A stretch of 46,519 nt of DNA from an uncultured Bacteroidales bacterium (GTDB lineage Bacteria; Bacteroidota; Bacteroidia; Bacteroidales; Bacteroidaceae), in assembly GCA_902770725.1 (NCBI GenBank), contig CACXUA010000011.1:1-46519 (forward strand), read 5' to 3'. A program made the translations under genes and the position numbers. A model generated the notes under the pieces. That model was not told the DNA's origin and did not search any database. It worked only from the letters and a program-made list of their open reading frames with translations. Below are positions 21,532 to 28,766 of this stretch, in pieces. Position 1 is the first letter of the stretch. Each line of letters begins with the position of its first letter.

Positions 21532-22575
21532 ATGACAGTATATTTCTATCATACACAAGACACAGAGCGAATCGTTCGTGAATGGAAGGAAGGCGTGTTC
21601 TCCTCGCACTTTCTTTATGGAGCTTTGCAGTTGAAGGACTACGGAATAGATGTGGTGTGGCATCATCAGATACACACTTACAAGCGGCTTCGAGACATGA
21701 TAGTCGCAACTTGGAAAGTGCTTACTTGTTGCAAACGATACGATGTTCTTTATGCCACGCATGCATTTGGCATCGAACCCATCATTCTGCTTCGGGCTTT
21801 GGGACTTTATCGTCACCCTATTGTCGTGTGGCATCACCAGCCAATCGTCAAGGCAAAGAACCCATTTCGCGAGGCTTTTGCTCGCCTGTTCTATCGTGGA
21901 ATGGATCACATGATCTTCTTCTCCGAGAAACTTATGCAAGACAGTCTCCTGTCGAAGAAAGCCGACCCAAGCCGAATGAGCATGGTGCATTGGGGGGCTG
22001 ACCTTGACTATTATGATAGTTTGAAGCCAGACGGAAAGCATCCCAGCCGCTTCATCTCAACAGGGAAAGAGCTGAGGGACTACGAGACGCTGCTTGAAGC
22101 CTTTCACAAGACAGGTTTGCCGCTAACACTTTATGTCCAAAAGATGCGACAGGCTTATTTCGAGAGTCTTCATCCCCAAGAGAATATAGAGATACATTAC
22201 GGCAGTCGTCTCATCCCTCATGAAATCGCCTTGATGGTCGCGCAAAGCCAATGTGTCTGCATCTGCTGCCAGGAGAGCAACTATACAGTTGGCTTGACGA
22301 CTGTCGTGGAGGCTCTTGCTATGGGGCTTCCCATCCTTTGTACCCGCAACCCGCAAATGCCGATGGATATTGAGGCAGAAGGTTGTGGCTTCTGGCTTGA
22401 GCCAAAAGATGTAGAGGGCTGGGTAGAGAAGTTGCAGTACATAGCTAATCATCCGGAAGAAGCAAAGGCGATGGGGCAAAGAGGACGTGCTCTGGCAGAA
22501 CAATACTATAATGTGAAGCAATGCGGAAAGGAAGTTTCAACCTTAATTATGAACTATGAACAACGAACAGAATAA
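21532..22575 (+). CDS. Glycosyltransferase, GT4-like (group 1)
   Basis: A 347-aa cytosolic protein of GT-B type. The N-terminal half contains YDVLYATHAFGIEPIIL and VWHHQPIVKAKNPFRE. The C-terminal half has the group 1 donor-site pattern NYTVGLTTVVEALAMGLPIL, where the Glu of VVEA.A.G.P is the conserved donor-binding residue. It ends with AMGQRGRALAEQYYNV, usual for the family. It probably adds one sugar to the lipid-linked glycan handled by this cassette; donor and acceptor are unknown. ATG 21532 follows the acyltransferase stop by 1 bp, and the gene's 3' end overlaps the next gene by 20 bp. Confidence 0.85.
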   Translation: MTVYFYHTQDTERIVREWKEGVFSSHFLYGALQLKDYGIDVVWHHQIHTYKRLRDMIVATWKVLTCCKRYDVLYATHAFGIEPIILLRALGLYRHPIVVWHHQPIVKAKNPFREAFARLFYRGMDHMIFFSEKLMQDSLLSKKADPSRMSMVHWGADLDYYDSLKPDGKHPSRFISTGKELRDYETLLEAFHKTGLPLTLYVQKMRQAYFESLHPQENIEIHYGSRLIPHEIALMVAQSQCVCICCQESNYTVGLTTVVEALAMGLPILCTRNPQMPMDIEAEGCGFWLEPKDVEGWVEKLQYIANHPEEAKAMGQRGRALAEQYYNVKQCGKEVSTLIMNYEQRTE

Positions 22576-24307
22576 GCGTCTCTCTTGGCTGGATGCCTTG
22601 CGAGGCTTTACGATGATACTGGTGGTGGCCTATCATGTGGCACAGTTTGCTTTCCATGAAAACGAGAAGACAAGCGCAGCACTTCCTTTCCTGGTACTAA
22701 TGCGGATGCCCTTGTTCTTCTTCGTGAGCGGCTTCCTTGCTTATAAAGCCATGTTCTCGTGGACCGTCCCCAATGCCTTAAAACTCACCTGGAAGAAGTT
22801 TAAAGTGCAGGTCATCCCAACTTTGGTGTTCCTTTGCCTGTTCGTGATATTCAGGAAGAAAGGTGACTTTGGGGATAACTTCATGCTCCTGATGGCAAGT
22901 CCGACTAAAGGAGGCTACTGGTTCACTTGGGTTTTGCTGCAGATGTTCATTATATATTATGTCTGTTGTTATGTTGGGAACCTTCTGCAAAGACTCATAG
23001 GCAAGAACGATTGGCTGGCTCCGACACTCTTGTTTGTTGGATGGGCAGGCAGCGTCATTGCATACGAGACGCTCTATATGCCTAAGACCTTTACCTATCA
23101 CAAAGACATGTTCTTTGTTTATTCCAGTCTTGTGCAGACCATTCGATACATGCAGTTCTTCCTGCTTGGCAACATTGTCCGACGTTATTGGAGTAGGGTA
23201 GAACAGTTGTTCGACACTTCATGGTTCTTCCCGCTGGTTGTAACATTGGCTGTCGTCTGCTGTGCTGAGTTCTTCCAACTGCATACACTCAGAAAAGTTT
23301 GGGTCAACCTGCCTCGAACCACAGCGATGTACAGCCTTTTGTTGCTCGCGGTAATGTTTTTCAGACATTATAAAACATGGTTCGACGAAGGGAAGAGAAC
23401 GGGTCGTTTCCTCAGTTTTATAGGCACACGGACACTCGACATCTATCTGCTTCACTTCCTTCTCTTGCCAAAGATGCCGCAAGTGGGAGAATGGTTGAAC
23501 GCCAATCAACCCAACTTTGTGCTGTCCATCGTGCTTTCTGTAAGTGTAGCTCTCGTCGTGATAGCTTTCTGCTTGTTGGCAAGTCAATTGCTTCGTGTCA
23601 GCCCTTTCCTGCAGTTGTATTTGTTTGGGAAAAAGCCTCTCGTCATTCTTCTCGCTTTCCTTTGCCTTGGTGCACTTCCTGCAGATGCCAGGAAGAAAGA
23701 GAAGCGTCATGTTGTTCGCATCGAAACAAGTGTAGGCAATATACGAGTCGCTCTCTCGGAAGACACGCCTCTGCATAGCAAGAACTTCCTCAGACTTGCT
23801 CGCGAAGGCTTCTACGACGGTACACTTTTCCATAGATGTATCAAGAATTTCATGATTCAAGGAGGTGATCCTGACAGCCGAAACGCAGAACCGGGCCAGT
23901 TGCTTGGTAACGGAGGGCCAGGCTATACCATTCCAGCAGAGTTCGACCTGCCATACCTTTACCATTGGCGTGGTGCATTGGCGGCAGCGAGGGAGCCGGA
24001 TGATGTTAATCCTGAAATGGAAAGCAGTGGCAGCCAGTTCTATATTGTTTATGGCAAAAAGCAGACCGAATATGACCTCGACAGGGTGCGCACAGTGTTG
24101 GCAGAGAAAGGCATCGGGTTGTCTTCGCAGATGATCAATGACTATATCATACGTGGCGGCACTCCTCATCTCGATGGACAATACACCGTCTTTGGTGAAG
24201 TCATTGAGGGAATGGAAGTGGTCAAGATGATTCAAGGCGTGGAGACGGATAAGAACAATCGGCCTTTGGAAGACATTGTCATAAAACGAATGGTAGTGGA
24301 GCAATAG
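22556..24307 (+). CDS. Fusion of membrane acyltransferase and periplasmic cyclophilin-type peptidyl-prolyl isomerase
   Basis: One 583-aa open frame with two unrelated parts. Residues 1 to about 360 form an Acyl_transf_3 enzyme (LSWLDALRGFTMILVVAYHV with the catalytic-type His, then MRMPLFFFVSGFLAYKAMF) with about ten helices. Residues about 386-583 are a cyclophilin domain (FHRCIKNFMIQGGDPDSRN, GSQFYIVYG, YTVFGEVIEGMEVV) with the insert usual in Bacteroidetes cyclophilins. The join GKKPLVILLAFLCLGALPADA looks exactly like a lipoprotein-free signal peptide, so the second half was probably once a separate secreted gene. In the fusion this stretch would act as an extra membrane helix and leave the isomerase in the periplasm. 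No stop or ATG occurs at the join; a TTG at about 23621 could still start the isomerase separately. Confidence 0.85.
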   Translation: MNNEQNKRLSWLDALRGFTMILVVAYHVAQFAFHENEKTSAALPFLVLMRMPLFFFVSGFLAYKAMFSWTVPNALKLTWKKFKVQVIPTLVFLCLFVIFRKKGDFGDNFMLLMASPTKGGYWFTWVLLQMFIIYYVCCYVGNLLQRLIGKNDWLAPTLLFVGWAGSVIAYETLYMPKTFTYHKDMFFVYSSLVQTIRYMQFFLLGNIVRRYWSRVEQLFDTSWFFPLVVTLAVVCCAEFFQLHTLRKVWVNLPRTTAMYSLLLLAVMFFRHYKTWFDEGKRTGRFLSFIGTRTLDIYLLHFLLLPKMPQVGEWLNANQPNFVLSIVLSVSVALVVIAFCLLASQLLRVSPFLQLYLFGKKPLVILLAFLCLGALPADARKKEKRHVVRIETSVGNIRVALSEDTPLHSKNFLRLAREGFYDGTLFHRCIKNFMIQGGDPDSRNAEPGQLLGNGGPGYTIPAEFDLPYLYHWRGALAAAREPDDVNPEMESSGSQFYIVYGKKQTEYDLDRVRTVLAEKGIGLSSQMINDYIIRGGTPHLDGQYTVFGEVIEGMEVVKMIQGVETDKNNRPLEDIVIKRMVVEQ

Positions 24308-24372
24308 AATAAAAATGTGGTAATAAAGCACATTTATACCGTAAACTACTATTCTTTTTGCTAAAAAAGTTG

Positions 24373-24380
24373 TACCTTTG
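24373..24380 (+). promoter_or_regulatory. Promoter -7 element of the PCMD lipoprotein operon
   Basis: TACCTTTG fits TAnnTTTG and lies 34 bp before the ATG at 24415. The closest TTTG upstream (24357-24360) is only 12 bp away rather than the usual 19, so the -33 element is not assigned. Confidence 0.65.
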
Positions 24381-24414
24381 CACCCGAATTTAAGCAAACA
24401 GTAGTTATAAGAAC

Positions 24415-25626
24415 ATGAACAAAGCATCCATTGTAGCACTTGTTGCCATGCCGATTCTTTTGGCTTCTTGCATTAAGGCAGAACAGGCAAACACCGAGTG
24501 CGACATCGAAGCCGTATCGCTTCACTTGGAAGATCCTACGAACTTATTCTATCACGAGTACGATACCATCCAGACGGTCATTTCAACTGAGAACGACATC
24601 GTGTTTGTGATTCGTAGTTATACTAATATCCAGAGTGTACCAGTCACTTTCCGAATAACGAATGGTGCAACATTATATGTTAAGGATGACAATGGCGTAG
24701 AGACTCTGTTTCAGAATGGGTCGTCTATTGACTTGTCGAACGAACGAGTTTACCATTTCCGCGTAGTCTCGGAAGATCGTGTGTGGAGTCGTGATTATAG
24801 TCTTTCTGTAGTACACGATATACCTAGCGAAGGCAATCTAACCATAGACTTCGAGAAGTACTATCTGGATTCGTCGGGCAAGTATTACATATGGGATGCT
24901 CCAGATGTCTTTACGGATGGAATATGGAAGAATGGTAATCCGGGCTTTAAGATAAGCAAGTCTTCAGCAAAACCGATGGATTATCCTTCTACGCCTGCTG
25001 CTGGCCAAGGTCCTGATGGCAGTGATTGTCTCAAACTCGAGACGTGTGATACGGGACCTTTTGGCAGGATGGTTAACATGCGTCTTGCTTCCGGTTCGAT
25101 GTTTAATGGCATTTTTAATGTTAGTTTGGCATTGACAGATGCTTTGAAGGCTACGCAATTCGGTTCTCCCTTCACTCATAAGCCGATACAGTTTCGTGTT
25201 TGGTTACGCTTCGAACCTGGAAGCTTTTTCCAAGATCGTCTGGGACAACTTGTGGAAGGCGTAATGGATGAGCCCGATGCATATGTAGTGCTTTACCGCA
25301 ACGAGGATGCTGAAGGAAACAAAATCCAACTCGATGGTAATGATGTCCTGTCAAGTCCTCACATTGTAGCCTTGGGACGTTTGCCTCATTATTATAATGA
25401 AGATGGTACGGACAAATTGTCAAATGCCCCGATTCATGGCGTTACAAACGAGTGGCAGGAGTTTACAATACCCGTCGAATATCGTGCTGAGATAGATGCC
25501 GAAGTGTTGGAGAACAAAGGCTACAGCCTTATCATTGGTTTTGCGAGCAGTTGGCAGGGCGCTCACTTTATGGGGGCCATCGGCAGCAAGCTCTATATTG
25601 ACAACATTCAGCTATTCTGCGAATAA
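24415..25626 (+). CDS. PCMD-domain surface lipoprotein
   Basis: A 403-aa lipoprotein (MNKASIVALVAMPILLASC-I lipobox). The N-terminal part (to about 145) looks like an immunoglobulin-type strand domain (VTFRITNGATLYV, VYHFRVVSEDRVWSRDY). The rest matches the PCMD (putative carbohydrate metabolism) domain: WKNGNPGFKISKS, DCLKLETCDTGPFG, GSMFNGIFNVSL, GSPFTHKPIQFRVWLRF and a final IGSKLYIDNIQLFCE. PCMD proteins are typical Bacteroidetes surface or periplasmic lipoproteins with an assumed glycan-binding or processing role. The gene is followed after 13 bp by an outer-membrane barrel gene, so they are likely partners. Confidence 0.85.
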   Translation: MNKASIVALVAMPILLASCIKAEQANTECDIEAVSLHLEDPTNLFYHEYDTIQTVISTENDIVFVIRSYTNIQSVPVTFRITNGATLYVKDDNGVETLFQNGSSIDLSNERVYHFRVVSEDRVWSRDYSLSVVHDIPSEGNLTIDFEKYYLDSSGKYYIWDAPDVFTDGIWKNGNPGFKISKSSAKPMDYPSTPAAGQGPDGSDCLKLETCDTGPFGRMVNMRLASGSMFNGIFNVSLALTDALKATQFGSPFTHKPIQFRVWLRFEPGSFFQDRLGQLVEGVMDEPDAYVVLYRNEDAEGNKIQLDGNDVLSSPHIVALGRLPHYYNEDGTDKLSNAPIHGVTNEWQEFTIPVEYRAEIDAEVLENKGYSLIIGFASSWQGAHFMGAIGSKLYIDNIQLFCE

Positions 25627-25639
25627 AAAGACAACAGAC

Positions 25640-26434
25640 ATGAAACACATTGTATTTACTATAGTAGCACTCTTCTTCCTCTCCATTTCGGCTAATGCTC
25701 AAGAGGACAGATGGGAAAAATGGGGGCCTACAACAGGCTTGAAAGGTGGAGGCTTCATCGCTCGAGTAGGTTACGTGCTGGGTGGAACTACGCCGATTCC
25801 CTTGCCTGCCGAGATAAGAAAGGTAAACGGCTTCAGTCCGAGAGGCGGTATCAGCTTGGGTATTGATGGCTACAAGATGTTCACGAAGCGTTGGGGTGTA
25901 AGTGCTGGAGCACATTTCTTCTGGGAGGGCTTCCACACGAATGCTGACGTGAAGAACTACTATGTGTGGCTCGAACAAGAAGGTGAAGTGACCAAAGGTT
26001 ATTTCACTGGCACTAATGTCACCAGCACAGAGATGTGGGGTGTAACACTTCCCTTGCTTGCCACTTTCAGGATGAGTCCTAAGTGGAACGTCTCTGCTGG
26101 TCCCTACCTGAGTATCTACTTTCATCAGACGTTCTCAGGCGAGGTCTTCGACAACGACGAGGGCATTGGCTATTTGCGAGAAGACAAGCCGACAGGCGCT
26201 AAGATTTTGATGTCGCGAGAGAATCCTACACCCTATCCCGACAACTTCCCCGAGAAGATGCAGCCCGTTGCCCTCGGCATAGAAATTGCATTCGACTGGA
26301 AAGCCATGAAGCACCTGAACGTTTTCGGCCTGCTTGACTGGGGTATGACTGACATTTGGGACCGCAACTTCGAGGCAATTACCTTCAAGATGTATCCCAT
26401 CTATGCTACTATAGGCGCCGCCTACAGGTACTGA
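25640..26434 (+). CDS. Outer-membrane beta-barrel protein paired with the PCMD lipoprotein
   Basis: A 264-aa protein with a signal peptide (MKHIVFTIVALFFLSISANA-QE), which fixes the start at ATG 25640. The mature part is made of amphipathic strands (RGGISLGIDGYKMFTKRWGV, VTLPLLATFRMSPKWNVSAG) and ends MYPIYATIGAAYRY, with an aromatic last residue as in barrel proteins of the outer membrane. Its size is right for a barrel of 8-12 strands. It follows the PCMD gene by 13 bp. No specific function can be assigned. Confidence 0.8.
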   Translation: MKHIVFTIVALFFLSISANAQEDRWEKWGPTTGLKGGGFIARVGYVLGGTTPIPLPAEIRKVNGFSPRGGISLGIDGYKMFTKRWGVSAGAHFFWEGFHTNADVKNYYVWLEQEGEVTKGYFTGTNVTSTEMWGVTLPLLATFRMSPKWNVSAGPYLSIYFHQTFSGEVFDNDEGIGYLREDKPTGAKILMSRENPTPYPDNFPEKMQPVALGIEIAFDWKAMKHLNVFGLLDWGMTDIWDRNFEAITFKMYPIYATIGAAYRY

Positions 26435-26462
26435 AAAACCTAAACAACTACGCTTTGTCGTG

Positions 26463-26572
26463 AGCCCCGAAATAAGGGGTATAAAAATCCCCTATAGAGG
26501 AAGAGTCATTCCCCTATAGGGCGTTGCTTATTCCCCTATAGGGCGTTGGTCACTCCCCTATAGGGCGTTTAT
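26463..26572. repeat. 22-bp tandem array 4 (CCCTATAGGG-palindrome family, five units)
   Basis: Five 22-bp segments start at 26463, 26485, 26507, 26529 and 26551. The last three are almost identical (NA(T/C)TCCCCTATAGGGCGTT). The second has TCCCCTATAGAGG, and the first keeps only CCCC-GAAATAA-GGGG. All have an inverted CCCC/GGG pair at the same place in the unit. The array fills the gap between the converging barrel gene (ends 26434) and the DUF1846 gene (stop at 26579). Confidence 0.85.
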
Positions 26573-26578
26573 TCGTGC

Positions 26579-28042
26579 TCAATATTTCTTGACTGGATCG
26601 CAAGTGAGGTCCACGCCAAGTTTCTTGAATATCTTGCGATCTACTTCGCCCAGCATGATGGTGGTATGTGCCTGGAGCCCTGACAGGCTGGGCAGTTGAG
26701 CAAGTGCTCTGCGGCAGTTCTCGTCCTGACGGCTCAGCACGCTGAGTGCAACCAATACTTCGTCGGTGTGCAGGCGAGGGTTGTGTCCGCCCAAATACTC
26801 TATTTTTGTTCGTTGGATGGGTTCAATGAGGTCTTGCGAGATGAGCTTGAGCTCGTGGTCGATGCCTGCAAGGTGTTTTGTCACGTTGAGCAGCAGCGAG
26901 GATGCTGTGCCGAGCAGGGGCGACGAGGCGGCAGTGATGATGGTGCCGTCCTCGAGTTCCATGGCCGACGATGGAACACCGGACTCCTCCAAACGACGAC
27001 GTGCTTCGACGGTGACGCGACGGTCGTCGGTGCTGATTTTGGCCTGCTTAAGCAGCAGAGCAATCTTGTTGACCTCGTTCTCGTTGCAAGCGCCGTCGGC
27101 CATCTGGTTCAGGGCGGTGTAGTAACGTCGGATTACCTCGTCCTTGCCTGCTTGTTGGCAGATGTCATCGTCACATATGCAGAAGCCCACCATGTTCACG
27201 CCCATATCGGTCGGCGACTTGTAGGGGCATGTGCCGTAGATGCCTTCGAAAAGGGTGTTGAGGACAGGGAATATCTCTACATCACGGTTGTAGTTAATGG
27301 CAACCTTATTGTAGGCATCCATGTGGAAGGGGTCGATCATGTTGACGTCACCCAGGTCGGCCGTAGCAGCCTCATAGGCAATGTTGACAGGATGCTTCAG
27401 GGGGAGGTTCCATACAGGGAAGGTCTCGAACTTGGCGTAACCGGCTTCCTTACCTCTTTTGCGCTCGGCATAGAGTTGACTCAAGCAGACGGCCATCTTG
27501 CCGCTGCCAGGTCCGGGAGCCGTCACGATGACCAGCGGACGCGTGGTCTCTACATAATCATTCTTGCCGAAGCCTTCGTCGGAGTTAATTAGCGCAACGT
27601 TGCTGGGATAACCCTCAATATTATAATGGTAATAGGCACGTATTCCGAGGTGTTCCAGGCGACGGCGGTAGATGGCGGCACTGCTTTGGCCATTGTAATG
27701 GGTAATGACCACGCCGTTCACCATAAAGCCCCGATTCTGGAACTCCGACCGCAGGCGCAACACGTCTTCGTCATAGGTAATGCCCAAATCCTGACGGACC
27801 TTGTTCTTCTCAATATCGAGGGCGCTGATGACGATGACTATCTCAGCACTGGAACTCAGCTGCTGGAACATCCGAAGCTTGCTGTCGGGTTGGAATCCGG
27901 GCAACACTCTGCTGGCATGATGGTCGTCGAAGAGTTTGCCGCCCAGCTCAAGGTAAAGCTTGCCGGAGAACTGCGCAATGCGCTCCTGAATGTGCTGCGA
28001 CTGAATAGAAATGTACTTGTCGTTGTCGAAACCGTATTTCAT
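26579..28042 (-). CDS. DUF1846 (UPF0371) family protein
   Basis: A 487-aa cytosolic protein that matches the DUF1846 family over its whole length. It has GFDNDKYISIQSQHIQERI at the N-terminus, FQPDSKLRMFQQL, VITHYNGQSSA, VTAPGPGSGKMA (a glycine-rich loop) and NMIDPFHMDAYN. The family is found in Firmicutes and Bacteroidetes and has no established reaction. ATG 28042 is chosen because AGGAGGTAAGAAG precedes it, one of the few strong Shine-Dalgarno sequences in the window. A longer in-frame start upstream would run past that site and the promoter. It is a single-gene transcript. Confidence 0.9.
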   Translation of the reverse strand: MKYGFDNDKYISIQSQHIQERIAQFSGKLYLELGGKLFDDHHASRVLPGFQPDSKLRMFQQLSSSAEIVIVISALDIEKNKVRQDLGITYDEDVLRLRSEFQNRGFMVNGVVITHYNGQSSAAIYRRRLEHLGIRAYYHYNIEGYPSNVALINSDEGFGKNDYVETTRPLVIVTAPGPGSGKMAVCLSQLYAERKRGKEAGYAKFETFPVWNLPLKHPVNIAYEAATADLGDVNMIDPFHMDAYNKVAINYNRDVEIFPVLNTLFEGIYGTCPYKSPTDMGVNMVGFCICDDDICQQAGKDEVIRRYYTALNQMADGACNENEVNKIALLLKQAKISTDDRRVTVEARRRLEESGVPSSAMELEDGTIITAASSPLLGTASSLLLNVTKHLAGIDHELKLISQDLIEPIQRTKIEYLGGHNPRLHTDEVLVALSVLSRQDENCRRALAQLPSLSGLQAHTTIMLGEVDRKIFKKLGVDLTCDPVKKY

Positions 28043-28072
28043 CTTCTTACCTCCTATACTGCTTTCAATTTG

Positions 28073-28080
28073 CAAAGGTA
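28073..28080 (-). promoter_or_regulatory. Promoter -7 element of the DUF1846 gene
   Basis: The minus strand reads TACCTTTG, 31 bp before the ATG at 28042, with the strong ribosome-binding site between them. It is back to back with the promoter of the HD hydrolase gene. Confidence 0.65.
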
Positions 28081-28124
28081 CGAAATAATTCTTAAATCTT
28101 CTTTCTTAATTCTTAATTTCTTTG

Positions 28125-28132
28125 TAATTTTG
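28125..28132 (+). promoter_or_regulatory. Promoter -7 element of the HD hydrolase gene
   Basis: TAATTTTG fits TAnnTTTG and lies 19 bp before ATG 28151. The leader would be about 12 nt. Confidence 0.55.
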
Positions 28133-28150
28133 CACAAGAAATGACAAGAA

Positions 28151-28684
28151 ATGGTCGAAGAGTTAATACATAAGTATTGTAAAGACAACATGCAGTTGGA
28201 GCAAATCTTGCTTCGTCACAGCACAGATGTGGCTCGACGAGCCCTGAAAATCGCCAAGGCTCATCCAGAGTTGAAGGTAGACGAGAAACTTCTTTGGGAA
28301 GCCGCAATGCTCCATGACATCGGCATCTGTCGCGTCGATGCACCTTCCATCTTCTGTTATGGGACAGAGCCCTACATTCGTCACGGCATCCTCGGAGCAG
28401 AGATACTTCGAGCCGAAGGACTGCCCCTACATGCCCGAGTGGCAGAGCGGCACACGGGAACTGGGCTCACGGCTGCAGAGATAGAACGTCAGAACCTGCC
28501 CCTGCCGCATCAGGACTTTACACCGGAAAGCATCGAGGAGCAAATCATATGTTATGCCGACAAGTACTACTCAAAGACACGTCTCGATATAGAGAAGACT
28601 CCCGAGCAGGCCATACGCAGTTTGGAGAAGTTCGGAAGCGACGGTATTGCCGTGTTCAAGGCCTGGATGGCCCGCTTTGAGTGA
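28151..28684 (+). CDS. HD-domain phosphohydrolase
   Basis: A 177-aa cytosolic protein of the HD superfamily. The metal ligands appear as LLRHSTDVARRALKIA (first His), AAMLHDIGICRVD (the HD pair, HDIG variant), YIRHGILGAEILRAEGL (second His) and IICYADKYYS (last Asp). These are the four conserved positions of single-domain HDIG hydrolases. Members cleave phosphate esters of nucleotides or similar compounds; the substrate is not predictable. The next gene (lptD) has its own promoter, so this is probably a single-gene unit. Confidence 0.88.
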   Translation: MVEELIHKYCKDNMQLEQILLRHSTDVARRALKIAKAHPELKVDEKLLWEAAMLHDIGICRVDAPSIFCYGTEPYIRHGILGAEILRAEGLPLHARVAERHTGTGLTAAEIERQNLPLPHQDFTPESIEEQIICYADKYYSKTRLDIEKTPEQAIRSLEKFGSDGIAVFKAWMARFE

Positions 28685-28734
28685 AAAAATCATAATAATA
28701 AAGGAAAAAGACACAAAGTGTCGGAAAATAGTCT

Positions 28735-28742
28735 TACCTTTG
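28735..28742 (+). promoter_or_regulatory. Promoter -7 element of lptD
   Basis: TACCTTTG fits TAnnTTTG and lies 24 bp before the TTG start at 28767, giving a leader of under 20 nt. The site follows GACACAAAGTGTC, a short inverted repeat (28711-28723) that could be an operator. Confidence 0.65.
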
Positions 28743-28766
28743 CAAATTGGAATAATTGTATAGCAA

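Noticed and set aside
23219..24439. Open frame of about 400 codons on the minus strand over the acyltransferase-cyclophilin gene
   Set aside because: The plus strand carries clear cyclophilin and acyltransferase motifs in the same bases. The antisense product has no recognisable domain or start signal.
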